Part shown: piece after piece, positions 54,804-62,886 of the stretch
Position numbering within the stretch: position 1 is the first letter of the stretch
How the letters are laid out: every line of letters starts with the position of its first letter
Source: Mycobacterium colombiense CECT 3035
Lineage (GTDB): Bacteria; Actinomycetota; Actinomycetes; Mycobacteriales; Mycobacteriaceae
Reading direction: 5' to 3'
Assembly (NCBI RefSeq): GCF_002105755.1
Contig: NZ_CP020821.1
Span: 4,092,001 to 4,156,000, forward strand
DNA: 64,000 bases
Translations under genes and position numbers: made by a program
The notes under the pieces: model-generated
Seen by the model: the letters and a program-made list of their open reading frames with translations, nothing else
The model's database searches: none
What the model was told of the DNA's origin: nothing

Positions 54804-55697
54804 ATGTCGAACCAGCAGCAAGCGGAACGGATGACGTCGGGCAAGGGATTCATCGCCGCCCTCGACCAGAGCGGCGGTTCGACGCCCAAGGCGCTGCGCC
54901 TCTACGGCATCGAGGACAACGCGTACTCCTCCGAGAAGGAGATGTTCGACCTCATTCACCAGATGCGCTCGCGGATCATCACGTCCCCGGCGTTCACCGG
55001 CGACCGCGTCCTGGCGGCGATCCTGTTCGAGCAGACCATGGACCGCGAGATCGCGGGCAAGCCGTCGACCACCTATCTGTGGGAGACCAAGGGCGTGGTG
55101 CCGATCCTCAAGATCGACAAGGGTCTGGCGGACGCGTCCGATGACGTCCAGCTGATGAAGCCGATCCCGGGCCTCGACGAGCTGCTGGACCGGGCCGCCG
55201 GCCTCGGTGTCTTCGGTACCAAGGAGCGGTCGGTGATCGGCGGCGCCAACCCCAAGGGCATCGCGGCCGTGGTCGCCCAGCAGTTCGAGTTGGGCCACCA
55301 GGTGCTCTCGCACGGCCTGGTCCCCATCATCGAGCCCGAGGTCACCATCTCGATCTCGGACAAGGCAAAGGCCGAGGGCATTCTGCGCGACGAGATCACC
55401 AAGCAGCTCGACGCCGTGCCCGAGGGCCGGCGCGTCATGCTCAAGCTGAGCCTGCCCACCGAGGTCAACTTCTATCGCCCCCTCATCGAGCACCCGAAGG
55501 TGATGCGGGTGGTCGCCCTGTCCGGCGGCTACTCCCGCGAGGAGGCCAACGACCTGCTGGCGAAGAACACGGGGTTGATCGCCAGCTTCAGCCGGGCGCT
55601 GACCGAGGGGCTGACCGTCGACCAGTCCGACGAGCAGTTCAACGCCACCCTGGACAAGGCGATCCAGTCGATCTACGACGCCTCGGTCGCCGGCTGA
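54804..55697 (+). CDS. fba: Class I fructose-bisphosphate aldolase
   Basis: A 297-residue class I (Schiff-base) aldolase of the bacterial type, cleaving fructose 1,6-bisphosphate in glycolysis and gluconeogenesis. Motifs include FIAALDQSGGSTPKAL, GVVPILKIDKGL (a likely site of active Lys), PIIEPEVTI and RRVMLKLSLP. Mycobacteria mostly use a class II enzyme; class I is a known second enzyme in several of them. ATG 54804 has GGGAGAGAG upstream. It is a single gene converging on the DUF190 gene. Confidence 0.9.
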   Translation: MSNQQQAERMTSGKGFIAALDQSGGSTPKALRLYGIEDNAYSSEKEMFDLIHQMRSRIITSPAFTGDRVLAAILFEQTMDREIAGKPSTTYLWETKGVVPILKIDKGLADASDDVQLMKPIPGLDELLDRAAGLGVFGTKERSVIGGANPKGIAAVVAQQFELGHQVLSHGLVPIIEPEVTISISDKAKAEGILRDEITKQLDAVPEGRRVMLKLSLPTEVNFYRPLIEHPKVMRVVALSGGYSREEANDLLAKNTGLIASFSRALTEGLTVDQSDEQFNATLDKAIQSIYDASVAG

Positions 55698-55698
55698 G

Positions 55699-56775
55699 CT
55701 AGTAGCGGTGCTGGGCCATGCGTGGCGGCCCGGCCTCCCCGTCGCCGTCGTCGGACACCAACGCCGGCACCATCTCGCTGGTCACCAGGCCCTCGTCTTG
55801 GGTCAATTCGTCGATGACGGCGAAGGATTGGGCGATGTTGGCCGGGGTGTCGATCACGATGGTGACGACGGGCACGCGACGGGTCAGCGAGAACAAACCG
55901 TCGCCGTGGGGCGGGTGGTCGCCGTGAAAACCCCAGACGCCGCGCAGCACCGTCGCGCCGTCGGCGGCCTTGGCCTGGCGTAGCCGCTGGGCGATCGCGC
56001 GGTGAATCGGCACACCGCCGTGGTGTGCCGACTCGGAGGTGTAGATCGTCAGCTGCTGGAACAGCGGCAGCCCGCGCTCGTCGACACCGGGCAGGGGGTG
56101 TGGCCGCTCCAGGAACTGACCGTCGCGTTTGCACACCCGCACCCGCTCGAGGGTGAACAGGGGCCTGCGCAGCAGCTCGCCCAATTCCGGGAGCACCCCA
56201 CCGATCCGCTCACCGGATCCGACGACGACGATCATCATCGGGACGTCGGCGTTGCGCCCAAAGAAGTTGGCGCGCTGGCGTTCTCCGTGCGCGACACCGT
56301 CCACCCCGAGCAGCACCGTGGCACCGGCGAGGCCGCGCCGGTGCATCAGATCGCACAGGGCGATGTAGGCGGGTGAGCCGTCGACGCGTTGCTTGCGCCC
56401 GACGTAGATCGTCAGCTTGACCGCGTCGCGCAGATCCTCGGGCAGCTGCGGCGTCCCGATGTGCTCGTGAAGCAGCCGAGCGCGCTCCAGCGTGACCAGA
56501 CCGCGCTGCTTGACGGACAGCACCGGGTCGAACAGCGCCTCGATCTTCGCTCGCGTGTCGACCGCGATGATCGCCACCGGCGGGTCCTCCGACAACGTCA
56601 GGGACTCGTCGGTGCGCAGATAGTGACCGGTGCCGAACCCGCCGATGCCGCGCAGCAGCACGCCGCACGCGACGCGGTGCTGTGCGTACAGGCCGAGCAG
56701 GACATCGGAGACGAAGCTGTCCCCGGTCCGCCTGCGCTCGGCCAAATAGGTGGTGAGCTTCAGGCAATCGTCCAT
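55699..56775 (-). CDS. Protein with three DUF190 (PII-like) domains
   Basis: A 358-residue protein made of three tandem DUF190 units starting at KLTTYLAERRRT (about 5), KLTIYVGRKQRV (about 118) and QLTIYTSESAHH (about 242). Each is about 100 residues with the G-x-T/G-x-L-G-V/I-x-G core. DUF190 proteins have the PII-like trimer fold and usually occur as single-domain proteins, often beside the fluoride channel gene crcB; none is near. A single chain of three repeats could itself form the trimer. The ligand is unknown. Confidence 0.85.
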   Translation of the reverse strand: MDDCLKLTTYLAERRRTGDSFVSDVLLGLYAQHRVACGVLLRGIGGFGTGHYLRTDESLTLSEDPPVAIIAVDTRAKIEALFDPVLSVKQRGLVTLERARLLHEHIGTPQLPEDLRDAVKLTIYVGRKQRVDGSPAYIALCDLMHRRGLAGATVLLGVDGVAHGERQRANFFGRNADVPMMIVVVGSGERIGGVLPELGELLRRPLFTLERVRVCKRDGQFLERPHPLPGVDERGLPLFQQLTIYTSESAHHGGVPIHRAIAQRLRQAKAADGATVLRGVWGFHGDHPPHGDGLFSLTRRVPVVTIVIDTPANIAQSFAVIDELTQDEGLVTSEMVPALVSDDGDGEAGPPRMAQHRY

Positions 56776-56854
56776 CGCCGCTCCCGTCGCCTCCCGGCGA
56801 GCCTACCCCGCTCGCAGACACCAAGCGCCGCAGCGGGGTTCGACGCGACCGACG

Positions 56855-58027
56855 TCAGCGCAGCTGTTCGGTCGGTACCCCGTAGCGGTCCTGGTAGGCG
56901 CTCACCCGTTCGCGTACCTCGACGGCGTCCAGCCCGGTATCCGACCAGGTGTACCGGCCGCGCCCGCCATCCGAGGGATGGGACGCCAGGAAGTCGCGCA
57001 TCTTCTGCTCGGCGTCGGGCAGCAGCTCGCGGTCCAACCGCTCGTAGATGTCTTTGATCGTGGTCCACGGATCCTTCATGAAATCGGCGAATTGCACGTC
57101 GACCACCCGGCCCGCGGGCACCGCGCGGCCGTCCCGCAGGGCCATCTCGCGCTCCAGGCCGACGACGATCTCCTCGTAGGACTGGGCCGCGCATTCGGTG
57201 ATGCGGGATTCTTCGCTGCACATCCGGCGCAGGTGGTGGGTCAGTGCGGCGATCGACGAGATGACGTTGAGCGGATCGCGGTGGGTCTGCACGATCAGCG
57301 CGTCGGGATATTCGGCCAGCAGCGCATCCAGCTGCCACAGGTGCGCCGGCGATTTCAACAACCACTGCCCGGGAACACCAGACTGCAAGTGCTGCAGGAA
57401 GATTCGGTGGAAGCGATAGGCGCCCGCGTGGTCGGCCTCATACATCAGCCACCGGTAGTAGCTCGGCAGCCGATACTGCACCGAGAAGATCATGCTGACG
57501 AACTCGGCCGCGGTGATGCGCACGCACTCCTGGCCGACCAGCGCGCCCATCGGATGAAAGGCCAGAAAGCCGGGCATGATCTGCTCGGACAGGTCGATGC
57601 CGGCCTGGGTCTGGGCGATCCGCGGATCGGTGTGGTAAGTCTGCGGCTGCGGCACCGGGCAGGGCTCGTCGACCTCCCAGGTCAGGGGTGCACGCAGCGC
57701 GGGGTCCTGGGCGAGCAGGTCGTACAGGATCGTGGTGCCGGTGCGCGGCTGGCCGACGATAAAGATGGGCGCCTTGATCTCTTCCGCGGCGATCTCGGGA
57801 TGTTGTTTGCGCCAAGCGATTACGCCGAGCCGGTTCTTCAACGCCCGCATGAGGTCGAGGTGGGCGATCTCGATGCCGATATCGGATAGCCGCGCATCGT
57901 TGATCAGCCCGTCGGTGACCCGGTGCAGCCCCGGCCGCCAGCCCTCGTCGCCGAAGTCGTCGCTGCCGACTTCCTCACACGCGGCGGCGATCAGCCGTTC
58001 GGGAGCGAATCGGTCCTGCAAGGTCAT
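56855..58027 (-). CDS. Sulfotransferase-family protein
   Basis: A 390-residue protein with the 5' PAPS-binding P-loop IFIVGQPRTGTTILYDLLA near residue 85-103 and a second PAPS segment around QTHRDPLNVISSIAAL. Many mycobacterial sulfotransferases of this class sulfate lipids or sterols; acceptors are mostly unknown. ATG 58027 overlaps the DUF1214 stop (ATGA), so the upstream extension of the frame is rejected. It forms a two-gene unit with the DUF1214 gene and is probably controlled by the divergent TetR. Confidence 0.85.
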   Translation of the reverse strand: MTLQDRFAPERLIAAACEEVGSDDFGDEGWRPGLHRVTDGLINDARLSDIGIEIAHLDLMRALKNRLGVIAWRKQHPEIAAEEIKAPIFIVGQPRTGTTILYDLLAQDPALRAPLTWEVDEPCPVPQPQTYHTDPRIAQTQAGIDLSEQIMPGFLAFHPMGALVGQECVRITAAEFVSMIFSVQYRLPSYYRWLMYEADHAGAYRFHRIFLQHLQSGVPGQWLLKSPAHLWQLDALLAEYPDALIVQTHRDPLNVISSIAALTHHLRRMCSEESRITECAAQSYEEIVVGLEREMALRDGRAVPAGRVVDVQFADFMKDPWTTIKDIYERLDRELLPDAEQKMRDFLASHPSDGGRGRYTWSDTGLDAVEVRERVSAYQDRYGVPTEQLR

Positions 58028-59121
58028 TTCCGCTCCTGGGCTTCGCGCAGCGACACGGTGACCTCGGGTGGGCTCGGATTGTCCAGCCAGCGCAGGACGA
58101 CGAAGCCACGATGCCGCCCGCCGGTGTCGAGCCAATGGCCAAACCCGAAGTCCTGCGCGGAGATTGCGATACGCACCCGCCCGTCGGCATCGGGCTGGAC
58201 GCCGCGGTTCGTCACCGAGCTGTGCCGGCGACGCGGCTCCAGGCACTCGTGCCAGATGGTTTCCAGCGTCACGTTCCAGTACCGGGTGTCGGGTGGCGCG
58301 ATGTCGAGAACGAGGGCCTGGCCGGGTTCCAGCCGAAAGGTCCCCATCATGTACAGGTTGTCCGGCGTGGTGTCGGCCTCACCCAGATCGGCGGCTTGGG
58401 CGGTCAACAAGGTGTTCGGACTCTGCAGGAGTTCGGGCTTGATGGTGCGGTGCAGCGTCGCCAGCTTCATCAAAGACCATGCCATCGCGGTGAACTGGTC
58501 GGCAAGCGCGTCGTCGGTCAGCGTCGTCAGGGGGCCGGGGTCCAGTGCCTCGATGCGCAGGGCGGCCAGTTCCTCGCTCGCCCGGTCGCCGATGTATTCG
58601 CGGACGACCACGGACGAGGCGTCGTCGGGGATCTGCACCCATTGGGCGCCGGCCAGATCGGACGGTTCGTCGGCCGAGAGCACCAGCGCGAATTCGCCCG
58701 AGCCCAGCACCAGATCGCTGTCGCTGACGTAGCCCGCCATTCGCCGCGGCGTGATTCCGGTGCCGGCCAGGATCTGCAATCCCAGGTACGCGGTGGTGCC
58801 GCGGGTCCCCGTGACCCGGTAGCGGCGGTCGCCGCGAATCATCGCCAGGTAGTAGTTGCCGTCGGGGTTGGGCCCACCGACCATCCTGTTCTCCGAACAC
58901 ATATCGAAGAAGGACGGACGGTCGGGATCGGCCTCGACCGTCATCTGCGCACACAGTGACGACACCCGGGCGACCATCCGCAGACCCTCGGCCAGTTCCC
59001 GCTCCGACTCGGCGTCTTCGGTGATGATCTTGGTGACGTCGCCGAGCATCTGCTGGAAGCGCTGCCACCAGGCGCGTGCCTGCGGGGCGGTCTGATCGGA
59101 CGCTTCGCGGGTTTGAGACAT
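58024..59121 (-). CDS. DUF1214-domain protein
   Basis: A 365-residue protein. The C-terminal half has DUF1214 features (PDNLYMMGTFRLEPGQALVLDI, DTRYWNVTLETIWHECLEP). The N-terminal half is mixed, with NYYLAMIRGDRRYRVTGTRG. DUF1214 proteins are common beside sulfotransferases and TetR genes in mycobacteria; their role is unknown. It leads the operon with the sulfotransferase. The start codon ATG 59121 lies within one of two operator-like palindromes shared with the divergent tetR gene. Confidence 0.8.
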   Translation of the reverse strand: MSQTREASDQTAPQARAWWQRFQQMLGDVTKIITEDAESERELAEGLRMVARVSSLCAQMTVEADPDRPSFFDMCSENRMVGGPNPDGNYYLAMIRGDRRYRVTGTRGTTAYLGLQILAGTGITPRRMAGYVSDSDLVLGSGEFALVLSADEPSDLAGAQWVQIPDDASSVVVREYIGDRASEELAALRIEALDPGPLTTLTDDALADQFTAMAWSLMKLATLHRTIKPELLQSPNTLLTAQAADLGEADTTPDNLYMMGTFRLEPGQALVLDIAPPDTRYWNVTLETIWHECLEPRRRHSSVTNRGVQPDADGRVRIAISAQDFGFGHWLDTGGRHRGFVVLRWLDNPSPPEVTVSLREAQERK

Positions 59122-59146
59122 CGTCTCATGCTAAGACTATGTCTTA
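59114..59146. promoter_or_regulatory. Double TetR-type operator
   Basis: Two 15-base palindromes sit 3 bases apart: TGAGACATCGTCTCA (59114-59128) and TAAGACTATGTCTTA (59132-59146). They share T-R-AGAC-N3-GTCT-Y-A, with centres 18 bases apart. They lie between the divergent DUF1214 and tetR genes, the first covering the DUF1214 start codon. They are almost certainly the target of the TetR encoded at 59183. Confidence 0.75.
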
Positions 59147-59182
59147 CGGTTTTGTGTCGATTCGCAACAAAAGGGCGGGGAC

Positions 59183-59779
59183 ATGTCTGGTGCAACATCC
59201 GCGACTCCGTCGCTGGCACAGCGCAAGCGGGCGGCGACGCGTCAGCGCATCGCCACGGCCGCGGCCCAGCTGGTCGCGAGCCGCGGACTGGCCGGGGCCA
59301 CCGTGGAGCGCATCGCCGACGCCGCCGATATCGGCCGGGCGTCGTTCTTCCGCTATTTCAACTCCAAGGAAGACGCCGTCGCCGAGGGCATGAACGCCCA
59401 CTGGCTGGACCGGATCACCGCGGCGCTGGCCGCCCAGCCGCCGCAGCTGACCGCCATCGAGGCGGTGATCGGCGCGTTCGGGGCACTCGGCCGCGGCTCC
59501 GCCGAGATCGAGCCGCAGATCCGTGAGTTGGCCACGCTGACAAGGTCATCCGAGACGTTGGACGCGTGGACTCTGCATATCTATGTGCGCTACGAGCAGG
59601 CGATCGCCGAACTCATCGCACCGCGGATGCCCGGCCTGACCGCGCAGGACCCACGCCCGCGACTGATCGGCGCGCTGGCGATGGCGGCGGTGCGCATCGC
59701 GCTCGACGACTGGCTGACCCACGGCGGCTCGTTGCCCGACCGGGTGGGCCGGGGCCTGGCCGCGCTCACGGTCGGCTGA
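59183..59779 (+). CDS. TetR-family regulator, divergent from DUF1214 operon
   Basis: A 198-residue TetR protein. The helix-turn-helix is RQRIATAAAQLVASRGLAGATVERIADAADIGRASFFRYFNSKEDAV, split over about residues 17-65, then a helical ligand domain. ATG 59183 follows a GGGCGGGG stretch. The paired palindromes just upstream imply it represses both its own gene and the DUF1214-sulfotransferase unit. The effector is unknown. Confidence 0.88.
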   Translation: MSGATSATPSLAQRKRAATRQRIATAAAQLVASRGLAGATVERIADAADIGRASFFRYFNSKEDAVAEGMNAHWLDRITAALAAQPPQLTAIEAVIGAFGALGRGSAEIEPQIRELATLTRSSETLDAWTLHIYVRYEQAIAELIAPRMPGLTAQDPRPRLIGALAMAAVRIALDDWLTHGGSLPDRVGRGLAALTVG

Positions 59780-59784
59780 ACCGC

Positions 59785-60369
59785 TCAGCCTCCGGCGAGG
59801 GCCGCCACGATCAGCCGGGTGGTCCGTTCGGCTCGCCGGCGCGAGTAGGGCTGCGCACCCGACAGGATCGGGTACACCACCCCGCCGACGATGGCGTCGG
59901 CCGCCGATTCGGCGGTGGCCTCGCTGATGCCGTCGGCCAGCAGCCGGGCCCGCACGCTGTCGTGCAGCGGCGCACTGAATCCGGCGCGCAATTTGACGGC
60001 GGTGTCCTCGTGTTCCATGCAGGCGACGGTCAGCGTTCGCAGCATGGCCGAACCCCGCGGGGTCGTCAGGCTGGCGAACAGCTTGCCCACCCAACCGACC
60101 AGATCGGCGCCGAGGTTGCCGGTGTGGTTGACCGACGCCAGCAGCTTGTCCGCGTCTTCGAGCATCACATCGGCGACCAGCGCGGGGCGGGTCGGCCACC
60201 ACCGGTAGATCGTTTGCTTGCCGACCCCGGCGCGCGCCGCGACGGCCTCGATGGTCAGCCCGTCGAATCCGCGCTCGAGCAGCAGTTCGCGCGTCGCGGT
60301 GACGATCGCCGTGCGGGACTTCTCGCTGCGTCGCCTCGGCGAGGCCGTCTCGCTCAGATCGGTTGGCAT
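59785..60369 (-). CDS. TetR-family regulator, divergent from acyl-CoA dehydrogenase
   Basis: A 194-residue TetR protein with helix-turn-helix [47 protein letters not shown] (about 18-62) and a C-terminal ligand domain. It converges on the other tetR gene with 5 bases between stops. It is divergent from the fadE-type gene, and a palindrome at 60474-60486 in the shared upstream region is a likely target. It probably controls the acyl-CoA dehydrogenase-thiolase unit. Confidence 0.87.
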   Translation of the reverse strand: MPTDLSETASPRRRSEKSRTAIVTATRELLLERGFDGLTIEAVAARAGVGKQTIYRWWPTRPALVADVMLEDADKLLASVNHTGNLGADLVGWVGKLFASLTTPRGSAMLRTLTVACMEHEDTAVKLRAGFSAPLHDSVRARLLADGISEATAESAADAIVGGVVYPILSGAQPYSRRRAERTTRLIVAALAGG

Positions 60370-60473
60370 CTGCTGGTCCTCGCTTCCGTGAACTCATAAT
60401 CGAAAGCCGCTCGCCGGGGGGATCGGGCGCGCTTTACATATCCTGACCCGCGCCGGTAGTCTTCCACAAGACG

Positions 60474-60486
60474 AGACGGTCCGTCT
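60474..60486. promoter_or_regulatory. TetR-type operator-like palindrome
   Basis: AGACGG-T-CCGTCT, a perfect 13-base palindrome with extra flanking symmetry (ACAAGAC and GTCTTGT outside it). It lies 105 bases upstream of the leftward tetR gene and 169 bases upstream of the rightward fadE gene. It is a probable binding site for the TetR encoded at 59785. Confidence 0.6.
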
Positions 60487-60491
60487 TGTAC

Positions 60492-60597
60492 GCGGCGATC
60501 GCAAGCGCGGCGGAAGCCGGGCGCAGCGGGTCGCCGCCATCAGATCTGCGGCGATCGCAGGCGCGGCGACGGCCGGGCGCAGCGGGTCGCCGCCATC
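60492..60597 (+). repeat. Tandem 50-base direct repeat upstream of fadE
   Basis: Two copies of a GC-rich 50-base unit, 60492-60541 and 60548-60597 (period 56), differ at three positions. Each ends in GCGGGTCGCCGCCATC. They fill most of the leader between the palindrome and the fadE start. Origin by local duplication is clear; function, if any, is unknown. Confidence 0.9.
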
Positions 60598-60654
60598 GGA
60601 GGCGAAAGGATAGCAGTTCGTGCGGCTCATGCCAGTTATCTCTCGGCCGTCCTC

Positions 60655-62877
60655 GTGACCCTGGGACTGAGTCCGGAGCAGCAGGAACTCAGCGACGCCG
60701 TCGCGCAGTTCGCCGCCCGCCATGCTCCCATCGCCACGACGCGGGAGGGCTTCGACGACCTCGCCGCCGGGCGCATACCGGCCTGGTGGGATGCCCTGGT
60801 CGCCAACGGTTTTCACGCCGTGCATCTGCCCGAGGACCTCGGTGGCCAGGGCGGAGGGCCGATCGACGCGGCGTGCGTCCTGGAATCGGCGGGCAAGTCG
60901 CTGCTGCCCGGGCCGCTGCTGCCGACGGTGACCGCCGGGGCCGTCGCGCTGCTCGCCGAGCCGACACCGGCAGCGGAGTCCTTCCTGCGCGACCTGGCGT
61001 CCGGCGCCACGGCGGCGATCGTGCTTCCCGACGCGGATCTCTCTGCGCGCCTCGACGGCGGTCGGTGGCTGGTCACCGGCGCCTCGCAGGTCACCCAGGG
61101 AGTATGTGCGGCGCGCACCATCCTGGTCGGCGCCCACAGCGACGACGGCGAGGTCGCCTGGCTGCTGGTGGACCCCGAAAACGCTGCGGCCACAGTTGAA
61201 CCCGTGTCCGGCACCGACCTCGTCGCCGACGCCGGGATCCTGCGCCTCGACGGCTACCGCGCGGCCGAGCCGGAGGTCCTCAGCGGCATCGAGCCCGAGC
61301 GCGCGCGGTGCGTCGCCGTGGGTCTGGTGGCCAGCACGATGGCCGGTATCACGCAGTGGTGCGTCGAGGCGGTCACCGCGCACCTACGCATCCGCGAACA
61401 GTTCGGCAAGGTGATCGGAACCTTTCAGGCGTTGCAACACAACGCCGCCATGCTGTTGATCAACAGCGAGCTGGCCACCGCGGCGACCTGGGACGCGGTC
61501 CGCGCCGTCGACGAATCGCTCGACCAGCACCGCCTCGCGGCGGCCGGGGCGGCCACCATCGCGGTCTCGCCGATCCCGGACCTGGTGCTCGACGCCCTGA
61601 CGATGCTCGGGGCCATCGGGTTCACCTGGGAACACGACGTGCACCTGTACTGGCGGCGGGCGATCAGCCTCGCGGGATCGATAGGGCCGGCGAATCGCTG
61701 GGCGCGGCGGCTGGGCGAGCTCGCCTGCACGCAGACGCGCGACATGTCGGTGAATCTCGGCGACGCGGAATCGGAATTTCGTACCTGGGTCGCCGAGACG
61801 CTGGATGCGGCCCTGCAGTTGCGCAACGACAAACCCGCACCGCACGGCGATTACGCGGACCAGGCCTCCGGGCCGCAACGCACGTTGATCGCCGACGCCG
61901 GCCTCATGGCGCCGCACTGGCCGGCACCCTGGGGGGTCGGGGCGGATCCGTTGAAACAGCTCATCATCGATGAGGAGTTCGCCAAGCGGCCCGGGCTGGT
62001 TCGCCCGTCGCTGAACATCGCCGAGTGGATCCTGCCCTCGGTGATGGCCGCAGCACCAAAAGAGCTGCAGGAGAAGATCATTCCGCCCACCCAACGCGGT
62101 GAGATTCATTGGTGCCAGCTGTTCAGCGAGCCGGGCGCCGGCTCCGACCTCGCGTCGCTGACCACCCGGGCGACCAAGGTCGACGGCGGCTGGCGGATCA
62201 GCGGCCACAAGATCTGGACGTCGTTGGCGCAGTACGCGGACCTGGGGGCGCTGCTGGCCCGCACCGACCCCGAAGCCAGCAAGCACCGCGGCATCGGTTA
62301 CTTCATCCTCGACATGCGATCGCCCGGCATCGAAATCCAGCCGATCAAGACGGCCACCGGGCAGGCACACTTCAACGAGGTGTTCCTCAACGACGTCTTC
62401 GTCCCCGACGAGATGCTGCTGGGCGGTCCTACCGACGGCTGGAACCTCGCGATCGCCACGATGGCCGAAGAGCGTTCCGCGATCAGCGGATACGTCAAGT
62501 TCGACCGGGCCATCGCGCTGCGCCGGCTCGCCGCCCGGCCGGGCCCCGACCGTGACGACGCCCTGCGCGAGCTCGGCGAACTCGACGCCTACACCAACGC
62601 CATCAGGGCGCTCGGGGTACGGGAAACCATTCGGCTGCTCGACGGGCAGGCGTCGGGCCCGGCGTCCAGCATCGCCAAGGTCGCGATGAACGTGCTCCTG
62701 CGCCGGACCTTCCAGGCCACGCTGCAGTTGACCGGGCAGGTCGCCATGGTCGACGACCCCGACGCCGCGGTCGTGGAACCCTACCTGCATCTGCCGGCCG
62801 AGCTGATCGGCGGGGGGACCAGGGAGATCCAGCTCAACATCATCGCGCAGATGATTCTCGGTCTACCCCGAAAATAA
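60655..62877 (+). CDS. Fused double-domain acyl-CoA dehydrogenase (FadE-type)
   Basis: A 740-residue protein with two acyl-CoA dehydrogenase units in one chain. The first (about 1-370) starts GLSPEQQELSDAVAQFAARHAP and includes LRIREQFGKVIGTFQALQH. The second (about 380-740) has the flavin/substrate segments QLFSEPGAGSDLASL and GHKIWTSLAQ and ends AELIGGGTREIQLNIIAQMILGLPRK. It oxidises an acyl-CoA with FAD; fused forms such as FadE34 act on sterol-type side chains in mycobacteria, so a bulky substrate is possible. The GTG 60655 start lacks a clear ribosome site. A thiolase-like gene follows 9 bases later. Confidence 0.87.
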   Translation: MTLGLSPEQQELSDAVAQFAARHAPIATTREGFDDLAAGRIPAWWDALVANGFHAVHLPEDLGGQGGGPIDAACVLESAGKSLLPGPLLPTVTAGAVALLAEPTPAAESFLRDLASGATAAIVLPDADLSARLDGGRWLVTGASQVTQGVCAARTILVGAHSDDGEVAWLLVDPENAAATVEPVSGTDLVADAGILRLDGYRAAEPEVLSGIEPERARCVAVGLVASTMAGITQWCVEAVTAHLRIREQFGKVIGTFQALQHNAAMLLINSELATAATWDAVRAVDESLDQHRLAAAGAATIAVSPIPDLVLDALTMLGAIGFTWEHDVHLYWRRAISLAGSIGPANRWARRLGELACTQTRDMSVNLGDAESEFRTWVAETLDAALQLRNDKPAPHGDYADQASGPQRTLIADAGLMAPHWPAPWGVGADPLKQLIIDEEFAKRPGLVRPSLNIAEWILPSVMAAAPKELQEKIIPPTQRGEIHWCQLFSEPGAGSDLASLTTRATKVDGGWRISGHKIWTSLAQYADLGALLARTDPEASKHRGIGYFILDMRSPGIEIQPIKTATGQAHFNEVFLNDVFVPDEMLLGGPTDGWNLAIATMAEERSAISGYVKFDRAIALRRLAARPGPDRDDALRELGELDAYTNAIRALGVRETIRLLDGQASGPASSIAKVAMNVLLRRTFQATLQLTGQVAMVDDPDAAVVEPYLHLPAELIGGGTREIQLNIIAQMILGLPRK

Positions 62878-62886
62878 GGACACAGC

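Noticed and set aside
55699..56775. CrcB fluoride-resistance context for DUF190
   Set aside because: No small four-helix CrcB-like gene is adjacent on either strand.
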